27,973 bases of DNA from JBQCDV01 sp051960855. Its GTDB lineage: Bacteria > Actinomycetota > Actinomycetes > JAJZTN01. This document shows, in pieces, positions 20,679 through 27,557 of this stretch. A program made the position numbers and the translations under genes. The stretch is taken from the NCBI GenBank assembly GCA_051960855.1, contig JBQCDV010000110.1:1-27973 (forward strand), written 5' to 3'. The notes under the pieces were generated by a model, which worked only from the letters and a program-made list of their open reading frames with translations, was not told where the DNA came from and did no database searches. Position 1 is the first letter of the stretch; each line of letters begins with the position of its first letter.

Positions 20679-21004
20679 ACGACGCCGGTCCCGGGGGAGT
20701 GCCCGGCACCCACGAGGCGCAGGAGGCGCAGGTTCGAGAGGTCCTGGCGCTGCTCGCCTCGGAGGTCGAGCCTGCGCCAGGCGCCTTCCGGCGCGCGCAG
20801 CGCATGTGGCGCCGGCGCGAACGGCGACGCCGACTCCTGACCGCCGTCGTCCTGCTGGCCGTGCTGGCCGGCGCGGACGCCCTCGGGCTGTGGGCGCTGA
20901 ACCGCGCCCACTCCACCGGTGTCATCTTCACCACCGACACCCAGCCGCCTGCCGCCCCAGCCGGCGGCGGCGCCGACCAGCTGCCGCAGGTGCCTCTGCC
21001 GTAG
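20675..21004 (+). CDS. Small single-span membrane protein, possible anti-sigma factor
   Basis: The 109-residue product has a soluble N-terminal part of about 50 residues (VREVLALLASEVEPAPGAFRRAQRMWRRRERRRR), one membrane span (LLTAVVLLAVLAGADALGLWAL) and an external tail rich in Pro, Ala and Gly. The basic residues before the span predict a cytoplasmic N terminus. Its start overlaps the sigma-factor stop by four bases. Position and topology resemble a membrane anti-sigma factor, but there is no HxxxCxxC zinc motif and I recognise no family. The role is inferred from context only. Confidence 0.7.
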   Translation: MNDAGPGGVPGTHEAQEAQVREVLALLASEVEPAPGAFRRAQRMWRRRERRRRLLTAVVLLAVLAGADALGLWALNRAHSTGVIFTTDTQPPAAPAGGGADQLPQVPLP

Positions 21005-21027
21005 CTAGGACTCTGCCCGAGGGCGAC

Positions 21028-21078
21028 CTGTCCGAGGGCGGACAGCAGACGAGCCGGCGCCCCGCGGGGCACCGGCTC
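21028..21078. terminator. Tandem hairpins between convergent genes
   Basis: CTGTCC at 21028-21033 pairs with GGACAG at 21040-21045. A second, stronger hairpin at 21051-21078 pairs GAGCCGG with CCGGCTC and, inside one mismatch, GCCCC with GGGGC. The site lies between the small membrane protein gene and sodN, and probably terminates both. Confidence 0.75.
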
Positions 21079-21095
21079 GTGTCGGCAGGCTCTCG

Positions 21096-21497
21096 TCAGG
21101 CCTTCTTGGTCTCCGCGAAGATGGCCGCGATCTCGTCGATCTTCGCGAGCAGCTGGTCGGCGACGTTGACGTCCGTCGTGCCCTTGGCGCCGGAGGCACC
21201 GGCCAGCTTCGTCGCCTCGTTGAACAGCTGGTGCAGCTGGGGGTACTTCTCGAAGTGCTGCGGCTTGAAATAGTCCGTCCACAGCACCCAGAGGTGGTGC
21301 TTGACCAGCTGGGCACGCTCCTCCTTGATGAGGATGGCCCGGACACGGAACTCGAAGTCGTCGTTCGAGTTGTACTTCTCGATGATGGCCTTGACCGACT
21401 GGGCCTCGATGCGGGCCTGGGCGGGGTCGTAGACGCCGCAGGGGAGGTCGCAGTGTGCATGGACCGTGGTGCGGGGGGCGAACAGGCGCGAGAGCAC
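21096..21497 (-). CDS. sodN: Nickel superoxide dismutase
   Basis: The 133-residue precursor starts MLSRLFAPRTTVHA, a 14-residue propeptide, and the mature enzyme begins HCDLPCGVYDP (residues 15-25). This nickel hook supplies His1, Cys2 and Cys6 as ligands after cleavage. The remainder (ARIEAQSVKAIIEKYNSNDDFEFRVRAILIKEERAQLVKHHLWVLWTDYFKP) is the four-helix bundle of the hexameric enzyme, which removes superoxide in the cytoplasm. The GTG at 21497 is preceded by GAAGGGAG. The maturation protease sodX lies upstream on the other strand, 89 bases away. TAGGGT at 21546-21541 could be the -10 element. Confidence 0.97.
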   Translation of the reverse strand: MLSRLFAPRTTVHAHCDLPCGVYDPAQARIEAQSVKAIIEKYNSNDDFEFRVRAILIKEERAQLVKHHLWVLWTDYFKPQHFEKYPQLHQLFNEATKLAGASGAKGTTDVNVADQLLAKIDEIAAIFAETKKA

Positions 21498-21540
21498 GCG
21501 GTCTCCCTTCAGAGATGTGCGGTGATTGACTGCGCTCTCG

Positions 21541-21546
21541 ACCCTA
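21541..21546 (-). promoter_or_regulatory. Candidate sodN -10 hexamer (TAGGGT)
   Basis: TAGGGT on the minus strand lies in the sodN-sodX spacer and would give a sodN leader of about 40 bases that contains the binding site GAAGGGAG. No clear -35 hexamer or Nur box is visible. Confidence 0.35.
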
Positions 21547-21586
21547 CTCCCGGCCCCGCTGGGCGAGCATCCTGGAGGTCGGCGGC

Positions 21587-21958
21587 ATGACGGCTCTGCA
21601 GCGAGTGCGGGCAGGCGCGGCGCAGCGGCGGTTCGGGACGGTCGCGGTGGAAGGTCGTTCGATGCTGCCCGCCTACGTCCCGGGCGACTGGCTGTTGGTG
21701 AGGTACGGCGCCGAGATCCGCCCCGGAGACGTCGTCCTCGCCGCGCGACCGGACCGCCCCGGCCTGGTGATTCTCAAGCGCGCGGTGCGTGCCACGGCGG
21801 ACGGCTGGTGGCTGCTGGGAGACAACGCCAGCGAGTCCGACGACAGCCGCCTCTTTGGGTCGGTCCCGACTGAGGCCGTGCTGGGCCGCGTGCTGCTGCG
21901 GTACCGCCGCGGCGGCGGGGATAGGAGCGGTGCGGATCGGAAGGGCCGGTCGGACTAG
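21587..21958 (+). CDS. sodX: Nickel superoxide dismutase maturation protease
   Basis: The 123-residue protein is a short S26-type (signal-peptidase-like) serine protease without a membrane anchor. It has VAVEGRSMLPAYVPGDWLLVRYG with nucleophile Ser25, the general base Lys64 in LVILKRAV, and the box LLGDNASESDDSR. Such proteins next to sodN cut off the propeptide to expose the nickel-binding His1. GGAGG lies just upstream of the ATG at 21587. It is divergent from sodN, so a common spacer controls enzyme and protease. The final four bases overlap the convergent CGNR gene; the shared CTAG gives a TAG stop on both strands. Confidence 0.9.
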   Translation: MTALQRVRAGAAQRRFGTVAVEGRSMLPAYVPGDWLLVRYGAEIRPGDVVLAARPDRPGLVILKRAVRATADGWWLLGDNASESDDSRLFGSVPTEAVLGRVLLRYRRGGGDRSGADRKGRSD

Positions 21959-22623
21959 CGGACCTCGGCTGCGGCGATGGGAGAAGGCGCCGGGGGAGCC
22001 GAGGGGGCCGAGGAGCCGGTGTCGTCCGGAGCCTCCCGGGACGGCGGCACCGTCGGCTGCCCGTCGCCCGCCGCGGCGCGCCTGCGTGCGCGGTAGGCGG
22101 CCACGTTGGCCCTGGTCGCGCACCGCTCGGAGCAGTAGCGGCGGGAGCGGTTGGTGCTGGTGTCGAGGTAGACGTTGCGACACGGGCTGGCCAGGCAGCG
22201 GCCGATGCGCTCCACGCCGTCGACGCTCAGGCGCGCGGCCAGTCCGATGACAGCGGCGGCGACCAGGTCGCTGGCAGGGTCGCCCTGCGGGGACCGCACA
22301 TGCAGCCGCAGGCGGGAGCGTCCGCGCACGACCGACGCGATCACAGCAGTGTCGTCGAGCAGCGCGTTGAGCTCGCGAAGCCCGTCCTCGACCTGGCCGT
22401 CCACGAGGCAGTCGAACACCATCCGCAGGCGGCGGCGACCTTCGCGGGCGATCGCGAGGTGCGTCGGGGTGAGTCCGCCGGCAGGCACCGTCCGGTCCGG
22501 TGGCAGCAACGACGCAAGGTCCGACGGCACGCTGAGCGAGTCAACGCTGATACCTCCGCTGCTCGCGACGCCAACGGTGTTGACGAGCGCGACAGCCGCG
22601 TCCGCTTCTGAAGCGAGGTCCAT
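21955..22623 (-). CDS. CGNR zinc-finger transcriptional regulator
   Basis: The 222-residue protein has the ABATE-type N-terminal domain (AAVALVNTVG, LTPTHLAIAREGRRRLRMVFDCLVDGQ, LRELNALLDDTAV, DLVAAAVIGLAARLS) and a C-terminal zinc finger with GRCLASPCRNVYLDTSTNRSRRYCSERCATRANVAAYRARRR. The canonical CGNR letters are CRNV here, but the four Cys and the YCS(E/D)RC.T...V pattern are kept. These proteins are stress-related transcription regulators. GAGGAG lies six bases before the ATG at 22623, which supports this start. The tail after residue 185 is Pro/Ala/Ser-rich. The targets are unknown; sodX is convergent and the GntR gene is 97 bases upstream. Confidence 0.88.
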   Translation of the reverse strand: MDLASEADAAVALVNTVGVASSGGISVDSLSVPSDLASLLPPDRTVPAGGLTPTHLAIAREGRRRLRMVFDCLVDGQVEDGLRELNALLDDTAVIASVVRGRSRLRLHVRSPQGDPASDLVAAAVIGLAARLSVDGVERIGRCLASPCRNVYLDTSTNRSRRYCSERCATRANVAAYRARRRAAAGDGQPTVPPSREAPDDTGSSAPSAPPAPSPIAAAEVR

Positions 22624-22720
22624 GCGCACTCCTCTGGCGTTGGCCTCCAATTGTCATCAGTATGGCAAAGATCACCGGACTTGATCAGTCGAGCCGCATC
22701 GCGGTTGCTGTGAGCGGCGG

Positions 22721-23395
22721 TCAGCCCTCCTCTCGCAGCTGTCGCTGGCGCTCCAACAGCATGGCCAGCTGACTGGTTGCGCGCGTCAGGTGCGCGGCGA
22801 TCTCCCGCTCGGCAGCGGCCATGTCGCCCGCCTCGAGGGCGAGCAGCAGACGCTCGTGCTCGGTGACCTGCTCGGGAGCGTCGTCGCGCAGCCGGTTCAC
22901 CGCGGCCATGATCAGCCGGAGGTCCGCGGTCAGGGACTCGGCGGTGTCGAGCAGACGCCGACTGCCCAGCAGCCCGACGAGGCTGTTGTGAAACGCCAGG
23001 TGGGCCGAGGTGATCTGCGGGCGGTCACCGGCGGCGACCGCCTCCGCGTAGCGGTCGTAGCTGCGGCGAAGGGCCCGCATGGCCGAGGCAGTGGCCGTGG
23101 TGACGCTGCGGATGCCCATCACCTCGAGCAGGCGGCGGGCTTTGAAGATCTCGTCGATCTCGTCGTCGCTGAGACTCGTCACCTCCGCGCCGCGGTTGGG
23201 GACGCGTGTGACCAGCCCCTCCAGGGCGAGCATCTGCAGCGCCTCTCGCACCGTCGACCGTGCGACGCCGTGCTCCGCAGCCAGGGCGACCTCCCGAAGG
23301 GGATCCCCCGGTTCGAGCCGGCCCTCGAACATCGCCTCGCGCAGCACCTCGGCCAGGCGGATCGACGTCGAGCCGTGTTCGTGAACTTCGGGCAC
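22721..23395 (-). CDS. GntR-family transcriptional regulator, FCD (FadR) subfamily
   Basis: The 224-residue protein has a winged helix-turn-helix (IRLAEVLREAMFEGRLEPGDPLREVALAAEHGVARSTVREALQMLALEGLVTRVPNRGAEV) and an all-helical FCD ligand domain with EIFKARRLLEVMGI, ITSAHLAFHNSLVGLLG and TEHERLLLALEAGD, containing the usual metal-binding His residues. FCD regulators respond to small organic or amino acids and commonly repress a neighbouring catabolic gene. The GTG at 23395 lies six bases downstream of CAGACT and the domain begins at once, so I reject the long upstream extension. Two palindromic candidate operators lie in the spacer shared with the dimethylargininase-like gene. Confidence 0.92.
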   Translation of the reverse strand: MPEVHEHGSTSIRLAEVLREAMFEGRLEPGDPLREVALAAEHGVARSTVREALQMLALEGLVTRVPNRGAEVTSLSDDEIDEIFKARRLLEVMGIRSVTTATASAMRALRRSYDRYAEAVAAGDRPQITSAHLAFHNSLVGLLGSRRLLDTAESLTADLRLIMAAVNRLRDDAPEQVTEHERLLLALEAGDMAAAEREIAAHLTRATSQLAMLLERQRQLREEG

Positions 23396-23401
23396 CCCTG
23401 C

Positions 23402-23407
23402 AGTCTG
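23402..23407 (-). promoter_or_regulatory. Leaderless -10 hexamer of the GntR gene (CAGACT)
   Basis: CAGACT on the minus strand, followed by GCAGGG and GTG 23395, repeats the six-base spacing typical of this window. Confidence 0.45.
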
Positions 23408-23430
23408 GCGTACCACGCCGGCGTCACGAA

Positions 23431-23441
23431 TTGTCCGACAC
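23431..23441. promoter_or_regulatory. Second, imperfect FCD-type operator (TTGTCCGACAC)
   Basis: TTGTCCGACAC matches the FCD/FadR consensus TNGTNNNACNA except for the last base. It is 77 bases from the perfect copy and lies near the start of the GntR gene, a good place for autoregulation. Confidence 0.5.
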
Positions 23442-23506
23442 CGTCGGCTCGAGGCAACTGACGCGACGCGGTGCCCGTTCGCTCCACGCCCGCAGCAGCG
23501 AGGAGT

Positions 23507-23519
23507 ATTGTCTGACAAT
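23507..23519. promoter_or_regulatory. Perfect FCD-GntR operator (ATTGTCTGACAAT)
   Basis: ATTGTC-T-GACAAT is a perfect 13-base palindrome and contains TTGTCTGACAA, a full match to TNGTNNNACNA. It overlaps TATTGT at 23506-23511, a possible -10 hexamer of the dimethylargininase-like gene, so binding would block transcription. Confidence 0.8.
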
Positions 23520-23587
23520 CGCGGGCGGCACTCCTGCCGCCGGCTGCGGGACTGTGGTGATCCCGCCTTCTGATGGAAGGGTGCGAC

Positions 23588-24553
23588 GTGGCGACTGGGT
23601 CGGCGAGCGGGGTCGGAACGGGTCTGACGTGGGGGCGGCGGTACGCGGTCTGCGAGCCCGAGCACTTCCGCGTCGACTACGCCATCAACCCGTGGATGGA
23701 CGTCTCCGTCGCCGTCGACCGGGACCGGGCCCTCGACCAGTGGCACACGATGGTCGCGACGATCGAGCAGGCGGGCGGCACCACGCTGCGGATCCCGGGG
23801 CTGCCCGAGACGCCGGACATGGTCTACGCGATGAACCTCGGCATCGTTGACGGTGCCCGCGTGGCTGGCACGTCCTTCCGCTTCGCGGAGCGTCGTCCGG
23901 AGGCTGCGGCGGCCCGCAGCTGGTTCGCCGAGCAGGGCTTCGACGTGACGCGCATCGGGGACGACGCAACGGCGTTCGAGCCTGGGGACGCCTTCCTCTT
24001 CGGGGACGCGCTGCTGGTCTCAGCGGGTCCCCGCACGGATGTCGCCGCTCACCACCAGCTGGCGCGCGAGTTCGACGTGCGCGTGGCCACCGTGGAGGTC
24101 ATCCACCCCGCCCTCTACCACCTCGACCTGAGCTTCTGCCCCCTTGACGAGCGCCGCGCGATCGTCGCGCCGAGTGCCTGGACGGCGGCCGGGCGTCGCG
24201 TCGTCGACAGCCTGGTGCCCGAGCCTCTGGTCCTTGACGACGACGAGGCTGCGACGTTCGCCGCCAACTCCGTCGTGGTCGACGGGACAGTCATCATGCC
24301 GGCGACCACACCGCTGCGCGTGGCCCGTCAGCTCGAGGCCTGGGGGTTCGCGGTGGCGCTGGTCGACGTCTCGGAGCTGCACAAGGGTGGCGGCTCTGTG
24401 CGCTGCATGACGCTGCCGCTCGACACCACCTTCGACACGGCCCGCGTGCCAGGCGGTCGCGTGCTGGACGCGCAGGGCGAGCGCCTGCCGGCAGGGGCTG
24501 CCGTGCCGAGTCAGCGAGAGCAGAACGCCGTAGCGGTGGAGCTCGCCGTCTGA
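23588..24553 (+). CDS. ddaH: Dimethylargininase-like guanidino hydrolase (DDAH family)
   Basis: The 321-residue protein belongs to the guanidino-group modifying superfamily. Visible elements are YAVCEPEHFRVDYAINPWMD, MVYAMNLGIVDGARVAGTSFRFAERRPEA, the His of YHLDLSFCPLD (His178) and the nucleophile Cys in GGGSVRCMTLPL (Cys273). DDAH converts methylated arginines to citrulline and methylamines; related enzymes act on arginine or citrulline. GGAAGGG precedes the GTG at 23588 by six bases, a better start than ATG 23573. It is divergent from the GntR regulator and ends nine bases from the convergent ABC importer, so a catabolic role for an imported arginine derivative is likely. The exact substrate is not certain. 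Confidence 0.85.
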   Translation: MATGSASGVGTGLTWGRRYAVCEPEHFRVDYAINPWMDVSVAVDRDRALDQWHTMVATIEQAGGTTLRIPGLPETPDMVYAMNLGIVDGARVAGTSFRFAERRPEAAAARSWFAEQGFDVTRIGDDATAFEPGDAFLFGDALLVSAGPRTDVAAHHQLAREFDVRVATVEVIHPALYHLDLSFCPLDERRAIVAPSAWTAAGRRVVDSLVPEPLVLDDDEAATFAANSVVVDGTVIMPATTPLRVARQLEAWGFAVALVDVSELHKGGGSVRCMTLPLDTTFDTARVPGGRVLDAQGERLPAGAAVPSQREQNAVAVELAV

Positions 24554-24562
24554 GGCACCGAC

Positions 24563-25372
24563 TTAGAGGACCTTGGACAGGAACGCGCGGGTGCGCTCCT
24601 CCTGCGGGTTGGTCAGGACGTCCCGGGGATGTCCTGACTCCACCACCACTCCGCCGTCCATGAAGACGAGCGCGTCGCCGACCTCGCGCGCGAAGCCCAT
24701 CTCGTGGGTCACGACGATCATCGTCATCCCGCTCTCGGCGAGGTCGCGCATGACGTCGAGGACCTCACCGACCAGCTCGGGGTCGAGGGCGGAGGTCGGC
24801 TCGTCGAAGAGCATCAGTTTCGGCTGCATCGCCAGCGCGCGGGCGATGGCTACGCGCTGCTGCTGCCCGCCGGAGAGCTGGCTGGGGTACATGTCCCGGC
24901 GGTCGGACAGGCCGACGCGCTGCAGCAGCCGCTCGGCCCGTTCGCGCACCACGCCCTTGCTCTCGCCGCGGACGTGGACCGGGGCCTCCATGACGTTCTC
25001 GAGCGCCGTCATGTGGGGGAAGAGGTTGAACCGCTGGAACACCATGCCGATCTCGCGGCGCTGGTGGGCGACCTCGGACTCGCGCATCTCGTGCAGCTTG
25101 CCGCCGCGCTCCACGTAGCCCACCAGGTGACCGTCGACCGACAGCCGGCCGGCGTCGATCTTCTCGAGATGGTTGATGCAGCGCAGGAACGTCGACTTGC
25201 CCGACCCGGAGGGACCGAGCAGGCAGAAGACCTGTCCGCGCTGCACCTCGAGGTCGATGCCCTTGAGGACCTCGACGCTGCCGAAGCTCTTGTGAACCTG
25301 CTCGGCGCGGACCATCGGCCCGTCGGGATGTGTGCCGGCGCCGGCGTCGGAGGTGAAGACGTCAGTGGCCAT
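24563..25372 (-). CDS. Polar amino-acid ABC transporter, ATP-binding protein
   Basis: The 269-residue ATPase has Walker A GPSGSGKST (53-61), the Q-loop in IGMVFQRFNLFPHMT, the signature LSGGQQQRVAIARALA, Walker B LMLFDEPTSALDPE and the His switch VVTHEMGFA. It belongs to the GlnQ/HisP group. The first 19 residues precede the usual start; ATG 25372 is favoured by the binding site GAGGGGG and by the overlap with the permease stop (25362-25372). It is the last gene of a three-gene importer operon. Confidence 0.95.
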   Translation of the reverse strand: MATDVFTSDAGAGTHPDGPMVRAEQVHKSFGSVEVLKGIDLEVQRGQVFCLLGPSGSGKSTFLRCINHLEKIDAGRLSVDGHLVGYVERGGKLHEMRESEVAHQRREIGMVFQRFNLFPHMTALENVMEAPVHVRGESKGVVRERAERLLQRVGLSDRRDMYPSQLSGGQQQRVAIARALAMQPKLMLFDEPTSALDPELVGEVLDVMRDLAESGMTMIVVTHEMGFAREVGDALVFMDGGVVVESGHPRDVLTNPQEERTRAFLSKVL

Positions 25373-26324
25373 GGGTGGCCCCCTCGGCGTTGGTGCTGGC
25401 GCTGAGCGTCATCCCGTCATCGGTGCGCAACCCGCCCCCGCGCGTGCCGAACCCGCGGGAGAAGCGCCGCTCGAGGAAGTACTGCCCCACCATCAGGATG
25501 CTGGACAGAGCGAGGTACCACAGGCAGGCAGCGACGAGCATCGGCGCGACCTGGAAGGTCCGGTTGCCGATGGCCTCGAGCTGGAAGAACAGCTCGTTGG
25601 TGACCGGGACGGCCAGCAGAAGGCTGGTGTCCTTCAGCATGGCGATCGTCTCGTTGCCCGTGGGCGGCACGATGATGCGCATCGCCTGTGGCAAGACGAC
25701 ACGGCGCAGGGTCATCATCCGGCTCATGCCCAGCGCCTGCGCCGCCTCCGTCTGGCCGCCGTCGACGGACGTCAGGCCGGCGCGGACGATCTCGGCCATG
25801 TAGGCGCCCTCGGACAGGCCCAGGCCGATAAGACCGGCCGTGAAGCCCTTACTGATCGTGTTGGCGTCCAGGCTGAAGAAGGTGACGTGTAGGAAGGGCA
25901 GCCCGAAGGTGTAGGGGTTGTAGAAGAGCCCGAGGCCGCCGCAGATGACGAGCAGCACGAAACGCGGGACCGCGCGGAAGAACCACACGTAGAGCCAGGC
26001 CGCGTAGCGCACGATCGGGTTGGGCGAGAGCCGCATGACGGCCATCACGACGCCCAGAACGATGCCGACGACCATCGCGAGGATCGTCATGATCAGGGTC
26101 GTCCGCACGCCCTCGAGGACGGGTGACCGGAACATGTTCTGGACCATGAAGGACCAGTTGAAGACCGGGTTGGTCACGAGCATGTTGACGAACATCGCGG
26201 CGAGCAACGCGATGACGGCGATGGCGACCCACCGCCCCGGGTGCCGCACCGGCACGGCCTGGATGGTCTCAGGCCGTGCCGGTGAGGCGGGTCCGCCCGG
26301 AACGCTCGTGGTTCGGACTGTCAT
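25362..26324 (-). CDS. Polar amino-acid ABC transporter, permease
   Basis: The 320-residue protein has a first span near residues 32-50, then the HisM/GlnP-type core: VLEGVRTTLIMTILAMVVGIVLGVVMAVMRLSPNPIVRYAAWLYVWFFRAVPRFVLLV, SEGAYMAEIVRAGLTSVDGGQTEAAQALGM, and the EAA loop with RRVVLPQAMRIIVPPTGNETIAMLKDTSLL. RAVPRFV replaces the more usual RGTPLLV. The C-terminal 35 residues are hydrophilic. AGAGG lies nine bases before the ATG at 26324, with a small GAGG/CCTC hairpin between them. It follows the binding-protein gene by 41 bases. A single permease gene implies a homodimer. Confidence 0.95.
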   Translation of the reverse strand: MTVRTTSVPGGPASPARPETIQAVPVRHPGRWVAIAVIALLAAMFVNMLVTNPVFNWSFMVQNMFRSPVLEGVRTTLIMTILAMVVGIVLGVVMAVMRLSPNPIVRYAAWLYVWFFRAVPRFVLLVICGGLGLFYNPYTFGLPFLHVTFFSLDANTISKGFTAGLIGLGLSEGAYMAEIVRAGLTSVDGGQTEAAQALGMSRMMTLRRVVLPQAMRIIVPPTGNETIAMLKDTSLLLAVPVTNELFFQLEAIGNRTFQVAPMLVAACLWYLALSSILMVGQYFLERRFSRGFGTRGGGLRTDDGMTLSASTNAEGATHGH

Positions 26325-26365
26325 GAGGAGAAGCCTCTGACCTTTCCCGCGGATTGGCTAGTGCC

Positions 26366-27340
26366 TCAGGAGGCCGACGGGTTGACCTCGGAGTTCTTGA
26401 TGGCGCCCGCCTGCACGCCCCACTTCTCGAGCACCTGCTGGTAGGTGCCGTCCTGGATGAGCTCGTTGACGGCCTCGGAGATCGCCTTCGCGAAGTCGAG
26501 CTGGTCCTTCTTCACCACGTAGCCGTAGGGGGCTGCGTCGTAGACCTCGCCGATGAGCTGCAGCTGGCCGTTGGTCTGCTTCACGGCGTAAGCGGCGACG
26601 GGGGAGTCAGCCAGCATCGCGTCGTCCTTGCCGGACACGACGGAGGCGGTCGCCTGGTCCTGACCGGCGTACTGGTCGATGTTGATGGCGGGCTTGCCAG
26701 CATCCGTGCACTTCTTGCTGCGCGCCTGGATGTCGTCGACCTGGACCGTGCCCTTCTGGACCGCGACGTTCTTGCCGCACGCGGTGTCGGGGGTGATCGT
26801 GCTGCCCTTCTTCGCAGCCCACTGGGTGCCGGCGTTGAAGTAGCTCACCATGTTGGCGGCCTTCTCCCGCTCCGCATTGACGGTGAACGACGACACGCCC
26901 AGCTCGTACTTGCCCGAGTTGACACCCGTGATGATGGCGTCGAACGGGGCGGTCTGGAAGTTGGCCTTGAGGCCGAGCTTCTTGGCGACCTCGTTGAACA
27001 GGTCGATGTCGAAGCCGGTGATGGTCTTGCCGTCGGTGTCGAGGAACTCGCTCGGCGCATAGGTCGAGTCAGTGCCGATCGTGATGACGCCGTCCGACTT
27101 CACCGAGTCCGGGACCATGGCGGCGAGGTCGCTACCACCGGAGCTGGCGGCACCCGAGGCGGGTGCGGAGCCGGAACCTGCCGGCGCCGCCGACGAGGCG
27201 CCGCCGGCCGCACCGGTGTCGGTGGCGGTGCCGCTGCTGTCCGAGGAGCAGCCGGCGAGCGTGAGAGCGGCGAGAGTCGAGGCGATCGCGAGGCCCGCGA
27301 AGCGCCGGGTCGCGAGGGAGCTGGTGGACCTGGTGGACAT
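26366..27340 (-). CDS. Polar amino-acid ABC transporter, substrate-binding lipoprotein
   Basis: The 324-residue precursor has a lipoprotein signal: basic N terminus (MSTRSTSSLATRR), hydrophobic core and lipobox LAGC with Cys31, then a Gly/Ala/Ser-rich linker of about 55 residues. The binding fold (family 3) shows VITIGTDSTYAPSEFLD, ITGFDIDLFNEVAKKLGL, FDAIITGVNSGKYELGVSSFTVNAEREK (its Arg should hold the ligand carboxylate) and DDAMLADSPVAAYAV (its Asp should hold the amino group). These features indicate an alpha-amino-acid ligand, possibly an arginine derivative given the neighbouring DDAH-like gene. GGAG precedes the ATG at 27340. Confidence 0.95.
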   Translation of the reverse strand: MSTRSTSSLATRRFAGLAIASTLAALTLAGCSSDSSGTATDTGAAGGASSAAPAGSGSAPASGAASSGGSDLAAMVPDSVKSDGVITIGTDSTYAPSEFLDTDGKTITGFDIDLFNEVAKKLGLKANFQTAPFDAIITGVNSGKYELGVSSFTVNAEREKAANMVSYFNAGTQWAAKKGSTITPDTACGKNVAVQKGTVQVDDIQARSKKCTDAGKPAINIDQYAGQDQATASVVSGKDDAMLADSPVAAYAVKQTNGQLQLIGEVYDAAPYGYVVKKDQLDFAKAISEAVNELIQDGTYQQVLEKWGVQAGAIKNSEVNPSAS

Positions 27341-27495
27341 GGTGTCTCCGACGGTGTCGAGGTCAACGGCGTCGCTGCAGTGCTCCTGAGGCGTGGTGGC
27401 GCCTCGCGCACGCGGACGAGCGAATCCTGCCATCCGACGCGCACGCTGCCGCGCAGGTGGGCGGCCTCTGCGCGGCATCGCTTCCCAGCCGAGAC

Positions 27496-27524
27496 CAGAT
27501 TGTGATCTGCAACCGGGACAGATC
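27496..27524. repeat. Repeated CAGAT palindrome in the importer/dehydrogenase spacer
   Basis: CAGAT-TGTG-ATCTG at 27496-27509 is a perfect inverted repeat. A further CAGATC at 27519-27524 pairs with GATCTG at 27504-27509. Three copies of one half-site in 29 bases, between divergent genes, look like an operator. It does not match the FCD consensus seen near the GntR gene. Confidence 0.6.
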
Positions 27525-27545
27525 GCCGCGGACCTGCCCGGCGGC

Positions 27546-27551
27546 TAGGTT
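27546..27551 (+). promoter_or_regulatory. Leaderless -10 hexamer (TAGGTT)
   Basis: TAGGTT is followed by six bases (GCGACC) and the ATG at 27558; there is no room for a binding site. Confidence 0.6.
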
Positions 27552-27557
27552 GCGACC

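Noticed and set aside
23396..23746. Upstream extension of the GntR regulator to 341 residues
   Set aside because: The extra sequence is Pro/Arg-rich, passes through both operators and the divergent hydrolase start, and the domain starts immediately after GTG 23395.
27341..27478. Upstream extension of the binding lipoprotein
   Set aside because: A lipoprotein signal peptide must be at the N terminus; only ATG 27340 places it correctly.
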